6,520 nt of DNA. Source: an uncultured Eubacteriales bacterium (lineage in GTDB: Bacteria; Bacillota; Clostridia; Oscillospirales; CAG-382). The stretch lies in NCBI GenBank assembly GCA_900550505.1, contig URSI01000066.1:1-6520 (forward strand), written 5' to 3'. The notes beneath the pieces were generated by a model, which saw only the letters and a list, made by a program, of their open reading frames with translations, was not told the origin of the DNA and ran no database searches. Of the stretch, positions 1 to 5,813 are shown piece after piece; position 1 is the stretch's first letter; each line of letters starts with the position of its first letter. The translations under genes were made by a program, and so were the position numbers.

Positions 1-925
1 CGTTATCTGCGAAAAACCACTGACCGGGTACTTCGGGAACGCTGCCGACGCATTGCCGGTGGGAAATGTGTCGAAGGAAAAAATGTACATATCATGTCTT
101 GAGGACCTCAAGCGCATAGAAAACGCCGTTATTTCCTCCGGCAAACGCTTTATGTACGCGGAAAACTTCGTGTACGCGCCTGCAATACTGAAGGCGGCGG
201 AAATAATCGTCGCCAAAAAAAGCCGAATACTTTACATGAAGGGCGAAGAAAGCCTGAAAGGCTCAAGCTCAGCCGTCGCGGGGGAATGGTCAAAGACCGG
301 CGGCGGCACGTTCATACGCACCGGCACTCATCCGCTTTCGGCCATACTGTGGCTGAAAAGGCAGGAGGCGCTCGCCACCGGCAGAAAAATATCGGTGAAA
401 AGCGTAATGGCTGATATGGCGCGCGTTACTCCGGCGCTGAGCGAATACGAGCACCGTCATATAGCCGCACGTCCCATAGATGTGGAAGATACCGGCACCT
501 GCATCATCGAATTCACGGACGGTACCCGTGCAGCAGTCATAGCGTGCGACACGCTGCTCGGCGGCAGTAAAAACTACGTCGATCTGTATTGCAACGACGC
601 CGCGATAAGCTGCACGCTGACACTCAACGACCTGATGAGCTGTTACATGCTCGACGAGGACGGTATGGACGGCGTTTATATCTCCGAGATGCTACCATCA
701 AAATTAGGCTGGAACCGACCGTTCATCTCTGATGAGATAATAAGAGGTTATACGAACGAGATGCAGGATTTCATGGAGTCGGTAGCGTACGACCGTGAAC
801 CGCGGTCGGGATTTGCGCTCGCAAGCGATACGGTGAAGGTGGTATACGCGGCGTATCTTTCCTCCGAGCTTGGCAGACGCGTGGAGGTCGAAGACGCGGA
901 GCTGACCGCTCCGGCGGTTTCGTAG
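1..925 (+). CDS. Gfo/Idh/MocA family NAD(P)-dependent oxidoreductase, 5'-truncated by the window edge
   Basis: Probable cytoplasmic oxidoreductase acting on a sugar, nucleotide sugar or cyclitol; the substrate cannot be read from sequence. The frame is open from base 2 and begins VICEKPLTGYF. This holds the family EKP motif (bases 11-19), whose lysine lies at the nicotinamide/substrate site. About 307 residues are visible. The Rossmann GxGxxG segment, roughly the first 90 residues by family norms, lies upstream. Visible landmarks are MYAEN (residues 51-55 of the visible part) and GGGTFIRTGTHP, with the glycines at 100-102 and the putative catalytic histidine at 110 (bases 329-331). A C-terminal alpha/beta domain follows. 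The TTG at 53 is in frame but cannot be the true start, because conserved EKP sequence precedes it. The canonical Asp before GxH is replaced by Arg. The stop lies one base before the next ATG, so this gene is cotranscribed with the glycosyltransferase, consistent with supplying or modifying a sugar precursor. Family assignment is firm; substrate is unknown. Confidence 0.88.
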   Translation, partial: VICEKPLTGYFGNAADALPVGNVSKEKMYISCLEDLKRIENAVISSGKRFMYAENFVYAPAILKAAEIIVAKKSRILYMKGEESLKGSSSAVAGEWSKTGGGTFIRTGTHPLSAILWLKRQEALATGRKISVKSVMADMARVTPALSEYEHRHIAARPIDVEDTGTCIIEFTDGTRAAVIACDTLLGGSKNYVDLYCNDAAISCTLTLNDLMSCYMLDEDGMDGVYISEMLPSKLGWNRPFISDEIIRGYTNEMQDFMESVAYDREPRSGFALASDTVKVVYAAYLSSELGRRVEVEDAELTAPAVS

Positions 926-926
926 A

Positions 927-2033
927 ATGAGAATACTTGTGTACGGTGCGGCGGGCGAGCTTTACGGAGGCATCGAAAGCTTCCTGCTCAATATGAACGA
1001 CCACATGAGCGACGCCTGCGTGTTTGATTATGTCATCAACGGTGACAGGTGTATATATGAGGAACGCGTCCGCCGGCGCGGCGGCAAAATGTATTTCGTT
1101 ACTTCCTACAAAAAGTCGCCGTTTCGCTTTCTGTCCGATTCCGTCAAAGCGGCAAGGCTCGCAAAGCCGGACCACCCGGTCGCATATTTCAATCTGTTTT
1201 CGATGTGCCATATCGCTCCAGTGCTTATATGCAAAGCACTGGGATACCGGATAGTGCTGCATTCTCACAACAACGACGTCCCCAACAAAAGCAAGGCATA
1301 CAGGCTTATCCACAGGCTGGGAAGACTGCTGCTCAGCGGTATGCGGTGCCTGCGCCTGACAAACTCACCGGCGTCGGGGATTTTTATGTTCGGCAGAAAC
1401 TTTACGGGTGACAAAAGCGCAGAAATGATATATAATGCAATTGAAGCGCGGAAATTTCAATTCATGCCGGAGCTCCGGCAGAAAAAGCGCTCCGAGCTGG
1501 GTCTCGGCGACAGCCTCGTGATAGGCTTCGCGGGGCGGCTCTGTATCCAGAAAAATCCGTTGTTCCTGCTGGAGATCTTTGCGGCGGTGAACGCAAAGCG
1601 GCCCGATTCGGTCCTGCTCGTGGCCGGAGAAGGCGCCATGAAGGACGAAATGACAGAAAAGGTCAAAGCGCTCGGCATAACCGGCAGCGTCAGATTTCTC
1701 GGGCACAGAACCGATATGAGCGAGCTTTATCAGGCAATGGACCGCTTTGTGTTGCCTTCGCTGTTTGAAGGACTGGGGATCGTGCTCGTTGAGGCTCAGG
1801 CTTCCGGGCTCCCGTGCTTTGCCTCCGCAGGCGTCATACCGGAGGAAGTGCGAATATCCGGGAAACTGCTGCAATTCATCCCGCTGAACGGCTCTCCGCA
1901 AATGTGGGCTGAACGGATACTTCAGACACCGGAAGAAGCGCGGGAGGGATGGAGCGACGTCGTAGAAGCAGGGCCGTTCAACATTTCGACAGAGGCCAAA
2001 AGGCTGGAAAAGCTGCTTACGGTCTGGCGGTAA
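927..2033 (+). CDS. Glycosyltransferase, GT-B fold, family 4 type (EpsF-like)
   Basis: Predicted to transfer a sugar from a nucleotide-sugar donor to a lipid-linked oligosaccharide at the inner face of the membrane; donor and acceptor are not identifiable. The protein has 368 residues, normal for the family. The N-terminal Rossmann-like half opens with MRILVYGAAGELYGGIESFL, whose GGIE loop is typical of GT4 acceptor domains, and carries HSHNND at 112-117. The C-terminal donor domain begins near residue 197 with GFAGRLCIQKNP, followed by VAGEG (232-236), VRFLGHRTDM (255-264) and EGLGIVLVE (281-289). The last is the EX7E signature of retaining GT-B enzymes, and it is followed by AQASGLPC as in EpsF-like proteins. 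No transmembrane segment is evident. The ATG lies one base after the upstream TAG, and no good Shine-Dalgarno site sits at normal distance, so translation is probably coupled to the oxidoreductase gene. A promoter-like sequence lies inside the gene at 1408-1436. Confidence 0.93.
   Translation: MRILVYGAAGELYGGIESFLLNMNDHMSDACVFDYVINGDRCIYEERVRRRGGKMYFVTSYKKSPFRFLSDSVKAARLAKPDHPVAYFNLFSMCHIAPVLICKALGYRIVLHSHNNDVPNKSKAYRLIHRLGRLLLSGMRCLRLTNSPASGIFMFGRNFTGDKSAEMIYNAIEARKFQFMPELRQKKRSELGLGDSLVIGFAGRLCIQKNPLFLLEIFAAVNAKRPDSVLLVAGEGAMKDEMTEKVKALGITGSVRFLGHRTDMSELYQAMDRFVLPSLFEGLGIVLVEAQASGLPCFASAGVIPEEVRISGKLLQFIPLNGSPQMWAERILQTPEEAREGWSDVVEAGPFNISTEAKRLEKLLTVWR
1408..1436 (+). promoter_or_regulatory. 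Sigma-A-like promoter candidate inside the glycosyltransferase gene
   Basis: GTGACA (1408-1413, 5 of 6 to the TTGACA -35 consensus) and TATAAT (1431-1436, 6 of 6 to the -10 consensus) are separated by exactly 17 bp. A transcript would start near 1443 and could feed the polymerase, flippase and downstream genes. The caution is that TATAAT falls on codons for Ile-Tyr-Asn, part of a conserved glycosyltransferase segment (MIYNAIE), so it may be a coding coincidence. Confidence 0.3.
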
Positions 2034-2051
2034 ACCAGTAAAAGACACGCG

Positions 2052-2069
2052 CGGAGGCAACCGTCTCCG
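2052..2069 (+). other. RNA hairpin in the intergenic leader of the polymerase gene
   Basis: In the 55-bp gap between glycosyltransferase and polymerase, CGGAGGC pairs with GCTCCG-like sequence as a 7-bp stem (2052-2058 with 2063-2069, one G-U pair) around an AACC tetraloop. A one-base bulge would allow two more pairs outside it. No T-tract follows, so it is not an intrinsic terminator. It ends two bases before the Shine-Dalgarno site at 2072 and could affect ribosome access or mRNA processing. Confidence 0.4.
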
Positions 2070-2071
2070 GC

Positions 2072-2079
2072 AGGAAGGA
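2072..2079 (+). promoter_or_regulatory. Shine-Dalgarno site supporting the TTG start at 2089
   Basis: AGGAAGGA lies 9 bases before TTG at 2089. There is no ATG or GTG in frame between it and the first membrane segment; the first in-frame ATGs fall at residues 32-33, inside that segment. The site therefore decides in favour of the TTG start. Confidence 0.75.
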
Positions 2080-2088
2080 CAAACTTCA

Positions 2089-3360
2089 TTGACGAACGCA
2101 GCCGCTGCCCGGACGGGTACAAAGCTCACAATCGAAAAGGGAAAGGGCTATGCGCTGTTCATTGCCCTTTTGCCGGTACTGATGATGTATAAGGTGCCCG
2201 TAGTGGGCATCGGTGTCTCTACCGCGCTGATAATAGCTTTGTCTTTTTACTCCGCAGCAGTGATATTCAGCGACATCCTCAGAAACGGCGGCAGGTTGCG
2301 CGTGTCAAAGCTCGTGTTGCCGTTTGTCATATACCTTTTGTACGTGGTGGCAAGAAGCACCGGAGAAACGGTGAACATGATACAGACGCTGCTCATAATC
2401 GTCCATATACTCGCGTTTTCTCTGGGTGCGGTCAATGCCGCATTTCTCAAAAAATGTACCGTTACCGTTGCCGTCGCAGCGTCCGGTCTGACATTGCTGC
2501 AAACGGCTTTTTATTACACCTTCAACATACACCTGCCGTGCATCGCGCCCGATCTGTGCCTTGACAGCCTCTGGTACTACAGGGATTCGATACTTACGGG
2601 GTTTCAGGAGACCGGCAACCTTTACCGTCCGTCGGCTTTCTTTCTTGAGCCGTCGCACCTGACCCAATACGCTTTTGTGGCGCTGTTGCTGTGCCTGTTT
2701 CACGGCAGGCGGAACATACCCGCCGCGATATGCATATCTGCCGGGATGATCGCCACCACCTCCGGCATGGGTATACTGCTGACCGCCGGGATATGGTTCC
2801 TGTTTCTGCTCGAATCGGTCCGCCGTTCAAACCTGTCCGGAAAGCTTGTCAAGCTTTCGCTGTTTGTGCTCGGCTCTGTGCTGGTATTTCTCGTGATGAT
2901 GCAGTTCGGGTTTTTCAGGTCTGCGATTCTCAGGATCTTTTCGCCCATAGAGTATTCGCAGGACAGCTATAACGCCATCTGGGGACGCACGCTTTACTGG
3001 AGCAAGTACATATCGCCGATGCAGGGAAGTCAGCTTCTCTTCGGGCTCGGATATGTCAATCTGCCGGAAGAGTACTTTACCGGGTTGATGGAAATGCTTT
3101 ATTGCTCCGGTATCCTCGGGGTCGTGCTGTATTACTTCGCCATGCTTTCGGTAGCCGTCCGCTGCCGCGGCATCCCGCGAATGATATCATTGCTGCTGTG
3201 CGGGATGATGATAATGGCAAACTTCACCAGTATCATCTCGATGACTTATTATATAGGGGTACTTCTCACTTTCGCGGTGCCGCAGGAAGAAGAAAATGCA
3301 GCGCCCGGATCAGGTGCGCCTCCGGCGTCTCCCGACGGCACGCAGGCGCAACGCCCGTGA
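2089..3360 (+). CDS. Wzy-type O-antigen/polysaccharide polymerase or O-antigen ligase family membrane protein
   Basis: Integral membrane protein of 423 residues, predicted to polymerise lipid-linked repeat units on the outer face of the membrane. Roughly 11-12 hydrophobic spans can be seen, for example near 21-38, 43-60, 74-88, 98-118, 124-142, 190-206, 210-241 (two), 253-272, 333-353 and 364-397 (two). A long extracellular-type loop between about 143 and 189 ends in YRPSAFFLEPSHLTQYAF. Its R..(x)..EPS pattern is characteristic of Wzy/WaaL-like proteins. A second loop (about 274-332) carries GRTLYWSKYISP and LFGLGYVNLP, also typical. Primary sequence is poorly conserved in this family, so the call rests on topology, these motifs and the adjacent flippase gene. 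The start is TTG, supported by AGGAAGGA. The C-terminus (399-423) is a hydrophilic Pro/Ala/Gly-rich tail, probably cytoplasmic. An O-antigen ligase role is the main alternative; polymerase is favoured by pairing with Wzx. Confidence 0.85.
   Translation: MTNAAAARTGTKLTIEKGKGYALFIALLPVLMMYKVPVVGIGVSTALIIALSFYSAAVIFSDILRNGGRLRVSKLVLPFVIYLLYVVARSTGETVNMIQTLLIIVHILAFSLGAVNAAFLKKCTVTVAVAASGLTLLQTAFYYTFNIHLPCIAPDLCLDSLWYYRDSILTGFQETGNLYRPSAFFLEPSHLTQYAFVALLLCLFHGRRNIPAAICISAGMIATTSGMGILLTAGIWFLFLLESVRRSNLSGKLVKLSLFVLGSVLVFLVMMQFGFFRSAILRIFSPIEYSQDSYNAIWGRTLYWSKYISPMQGSQLLFGLGYVNLPEEYFTGLMEMLYCSGILGVVLYYFAMLSVAVRCRGIPRMISLLLCGMMIMANFTSIISMTYYIGVLLTFAVPQEEENAAPGSGAPPASPDGTQAQRP
2840..2858. repeat. Perfect short palindrome within the polymerase gene
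   Basis: GAAAGCTTG and CAAGCTTTC form 9-bp inverted arms around a single T. The sequence encodes Lys-Leu-Val-Lys-Leu, so two identical AAG-CTT codon pairs create most of the symmetry. No function is indicated. Confidence 0.6.
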
Positions 3361-3367
3361 AAGGAAG
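3360..3367 (+). promoter_or_regulatory. Shine-Dalgarno site deciding the flippase start
   Basis: AAAGGAAG begins at the last base of the polymerase stop codon and ends 6 bases before ATG at 3374. It supports 3374 as the start rather than the in-frame ATG at 3296, which has no such site and would overlap the polymerase gene by 65 bp. Confidence 0.75.
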
Positions 3368-3373
3368 CACACA

Positions 3374-4678
3374 ATGAAAGCACCCACGGTCGCCAAAAAC
3401 ACCTTTTACCTTTATATAATGACCGCCGCAAAATTCGTGCTGCCGCTCATCATAACCGCATGGCTCACGCGGCGTCTCGGACCGGATTCATACGGCGTCA
3501 TCTCATATCTTACGCCGGTAATGGGGTATTTCACGCTCCTTTTCGATTTCGGCTTCAATTTTTCCGCGACAAAGAAAATATCCCAGCACAAGGACGACAA
3601 ACAGCTTATTGAAAAAACAATATCGGCTGTATACACCGCAAAGCTGCTGCTCACGCTTGTCGGTGTTCTGCTGCTGGCCGCGATGTCGCTTTTCGTGGAG
3701 ATTATCAGGGAGCACCTGTTGCTGACGATCCTGTATTATATATCGACCGCCGCACAGATCTTCATTCCGGACTTTCTGTATCGCGGGCTGGAAAAGATGG
3801 AGGGCGTCACCACAAGGTACATAATCGCGAAACTGGTGTCCGCCGTACTCATACTTGTCACGGTCAGGAACGACGACGTGCTGTTGCTCGTGCCGGTAGC
3901 CTATCTCACCGGTACTGTCGTCGCAGCCGTATATACCAACCGTCATATGGTTCGCGGCCTCGGGTTCCGGATGTCCCTGTCCGGTATAGGTGAAGCGATA
4001 GCGGAGCTGAAGGAAGCTACGGTGTATTTTGTGTCTACCTTTGCAAGCACCGCACTTTCGGTAACGAGCACATTCGTTATGGGCGTCGTCGGAATGGAGC
4101 CTGCGCAAATAGCCTATTGGAGCGTCGCGTTTCAGGTTATCCAAGCCGTTCAGGCAATGTATGACCCGATAACCACAAGCGTATATCCGCACGTGGCGGA
4201 AAAGAAAAACCACAGGCTCGTGCTCCGGCTGACGGCATATCTGCTGCCCGTGGTGGCGGCAGGCTGCGCTGCGTTGTTCTGGCTGGCAAATACGGCGGTG
4301 ACCGTTATCGCCGGCAGCGAGTATCTCGCGGCGGTGCCGGTGCTTCAAACCCTTATCCCCGTGTTGTTTTTCTCATTTATCGCGCAGATGTTCGGGTTCC
4401 CTCTGCTGGGGGCAATGGGCAAGGAACGGCAGACATCGTGGTCGATCCTCGCGGCAGGCGGCATACAGATAGCCGGGCTCGTCCTACTGGCACTGACGGA
4501 TACGTTTACATTGTCATCACTCGCAATACTGAGGAATATCACCGAATTCATACTTGCGGCGCTGAGGACTTATTATGTATGCATACTCCTGAAAGAGCTC
4601 AAACACACGGCGGCAAACTTCGCTGACATCCATGGAGGACAATATGAAGGGCAAGATCGGTCAGGTGACCCTCTATGA
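3374..4678 (+). CDS. Wzx-type lipid-linked oligosaccharide flippase (RfbX/PST, MOP superfamily)
   Basis: Predicted to flip undecaprenyl-linked repeat units from the cytoplasmic to the outer face of the membrane, where the neighbouring Wzy-type protein would polymerise them. From ATG 3374 the protein has 434 residues, close to the usual Wzx length, with about 12 hydrophobic spans (first near residues 10-29, last near 383-406). Family landmarks are LTRRLGPDSYGVISY (31-45), FDFGFNFSATKKIS (57-70, matching the common aromatic-G-F-N-x-S-A-T motif) and IPDFLYRGLEKMEG (131-144, matching the PeWlfqGlEkM motif). An in-frame extension upstream to 3296 would add 26 Arg-rich residues read from the polymerase tail in another frame; this is rejected because the Wzx N-terminus normally begins a few residues before span 1. 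The gap from the polymerase stop is 13 bp. The last 35 bp overlap the pyruvyl transferase gene, and the short hydrophilic C-terminus (about 411-434) is partly a product of this overlap. Confidence 0.92.
   Translation: MKAPTVAKNTFYLYIMTAAKFVLPLIITAWLTRRLGPDSYGVISYLTPVMGYFTLLFDFGFNFSATKKISQHKDDKQLIEKTISAVYTAKLLLTLVGVLLLAAMSLFVEIIREHLLLTILYYISTAAQIFIPDFLYRGLEKMEGVTTRYIIAKLVSAVLILVTVRNDDVLLLVPVAYLTGTVVAAVYTNRHMVRGLGFRMSLSGIGEAIAELKEATVYFVSTFASTALSVTSTFVMGVVGMEPAQIAYWSVAFQVIQAVQAMYDPITTSVYPHVAEKKNHRLVLRLTAYLLPVVAAGCAALFWLANTAVTVIAGSEYLAAVPVLQTLIPVLFFSFIAQMFGFPLLGAMGKERQTSWSILAAGGIQIAGLVLLALTDTFTLSSLAILRNITEFILAALRTYYVCILLKELKHTAANFADIHGGQYEGQDRSGDPL
4634..4638 (+). promoter_or_regulatory. Shine-Dalgarno site deciding the pyruvyl transferase start
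   Basis: GGAGG lies 5 bases before ATG at 4644. The in-frame ATG at 4632 directly abuts this site and has no purine-rich site of its own at proper distance, so 4644 is preferred. The signal is inside the 3' end of the flippase gene. Confidence 0.75.
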
Positions 4679-5813
4679 TTATAATTACGGCTCGGCGCTG
4701 CAATGCTATGCAACTCAGCAGGTGGTAAGATCGCTCGGTTACGATTGCGTACTGCTTCGTCAGCGGTATAACAGCGAGCTTTCGAGGAAGCTGTGCTATC
4801 TTTTAAAAACAGTGTCAAAGTCAGTCGCTTATCCCGCATATGCGGCAGAGTTCATGCGAATGATACAATCTCAACGAAAAAAAGCGTTGCCGATGATGAC
4901 TGACCGCGACTTTTCCGGCATCAGGAAGTTCGTTGACGAGGATATCACCTCTGTCAGTCTTACATCCTCACAAATGCATAGTATTGCGCGGAGCAATGAA
5001 TACTCGGCATTTCTTTCGGGCAGTGACCAGGTATGGAACGGCACGTGGTTTTTGCGCAACAGCTCATATTTTCTGAAATTCGCACCCAGCGACAAAAGGA
5101 TAGCCTGGGCACCAAGCTTCGGGACGGATCACATCGCCTCCTATAACAAGCGCAGATTTGCAAAAGACATTGCCGGTTTCCGCTTTCTGTCCGCCCGTGA
5201 AACCTCCGGCGTGCGCATAATCGGTGAACTTACCGGACGCACGGCGACCCGGATAATAGACCCGGTGCTGCAGCTCACGCCGCAGCGATGGCGGGAGCTG
5301 TACCGAGCCAAATCGACGGTTTCACCGCACCCGAAAGAGCGTTACGTGTTCTGCTGCTTTCTGAACGAGCCGAGCGAGGCTGCCCTGGGATACATTGATG
5401 ACTGTATCCGGAACGGTCTTTCCGTAACGGCGTTTGCAAGCAACTACAGCTCTCTCAGTGAACGGCCGCACACCGTATTTGCCGGCGGGGGACCATGGGA
5501 ATACCTCGACCTGTTGGACGGCTCAGAGCTGGTCTGCACGGATTCGTTCCATGCGACGGCTTTCGCACTGCTTTTCCACAGGAAAATGAGAACATTCCGC
5601 AGAAACTACACTCACTCATCGGATCAGTCGGAACGGATCATTTCATTACTGACAGATGTCAATATGTCAGGGTGCTTTTCTGACGACCGCTCCCCCTCCG
5701 GAATGCCCGAAGGTCCTCTTGATTTTGAATTTTCCGACATCGTACTGGAAAAAGAGCGGAAAAAAGCCGCCGAATTTCTCGGTGCGGCGCTTGAAGGATA
5801 TGCCGTCTTATGA
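4644..5813 (+). CDS. Polysaccharide pyruvyl transferase family protein
   Basis: Cytoplasmic enzyme family (CsaB/PssM-like, GT-B-related fold) that typically transfers enolpyruvate from PEP to make a ketal-pyruvate on a sugar of a polysaccharide repeat unit; the acceptor here is unknown. From ATG 4644 the protein has 389 residues, usual for the family. Landmarks in order: GQVTLYDYNYGSALQCYA (6-23, the N-terminal N-Y-G-S-x-L-Q motif), FLSGSDQVWN (123-132), IAWAPSFG (153-160), FLSARETSGVRII (181-193), DPVLQL (206-211), and GPWEYLDLLDGSELVCTDSF (283-302) followed by HATAF, whose histidine at 303 is the conserved putative catalytic residue. The C-terminus carries the SERIISLL segment (328-336). 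No membrane spans are seen. The gene overlaps the flippase by 35 bp, and its TGA overlaps the next ATG, suggesting tight co-production with the iron-sulfur protein. Some family members in such clusters have no proven pyruvyl transferase activity. Confidence 0.92.
   Translation: MKGKIGQVTLYDYNYGSALQCYATQQVVRSLGYDCVLLRQRYNSELSRKLCYLLKTVSKSVAYPAYAAEFMRMIQSQRKKALPMMTDRDFSGIRKFVDEDITSVSLTSSQMHSIARSNEYSAFLSGSDQVWNGTWFLRNSSYFLKFAPSDKRIAWAPSFGTDHIASYNKRRFAKDIAGFRFLSARETSGVRIIGELTGRTATRIIDPVLQLTPQRWRELYRAKSTVSPHPKERYVFCCFLNEPSEAALGYIDDCIRNGLSVTAFASNYSSLSERPHTVFAGGGPWEYLDLLDGSELVCTDSFHATAFALLFHRKMRTFRRNYTHSSDQSERIISLLTDVNMSGCFSDDRSPSGMPEGPLDFEFSDIVLEKERKKAAEFLGAALEGYAVL

Noticed and set aside
53..925. 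Complete oxidoreductase gene starting at TTG 53
   Set aside because: The frame is open to the window edge and bases 2-52 encode VICEKPLTGYF, a conserved part of the family; the true start is upstream.
2052..2080. Rho-independent terminator between glycosyltransferase and polymerase
   Set aside because: The hairpin is followed by a purine-rich Shine-Dalgarno site and not by a T-tract.
1365..2129. 254-codon open frame on the minus strand
   Set aside because: Antisense to the glycosyltransferase; no motif and a biased composition. The + strand frame has clear family motifs.
3296..3373. N-terminal extension of the flippase from ATG 3296
   Set aside because: It reads the polymerase tail in another frame, giving Arg-rich sequence unlike a Wzx N-terminus. 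ATG 3374 has its own Shine-Dalgarno site.
3415..3420. TATAAT inside the start of the flippase gene as a -10 element
   Set aside because: No -35-like hexamer is found 16-18 bp upstream, and it falls on ordinary Tyr/Ile/Met codons.
3503..4348. 281-codon open frame on the minus strand
   Set aside because: It is the antisense of the flippase gene; the translation is rich in His, Arg and Gln with no recognisable motif or membrane pattern, as expected of a shadow frame.
4632..4643. Start of the pyruvyl transferase at ATG 4632
   Set aside because: The GGAGG site lies after this ATG and fits ATG 4644; no suitable site precedes 4632.
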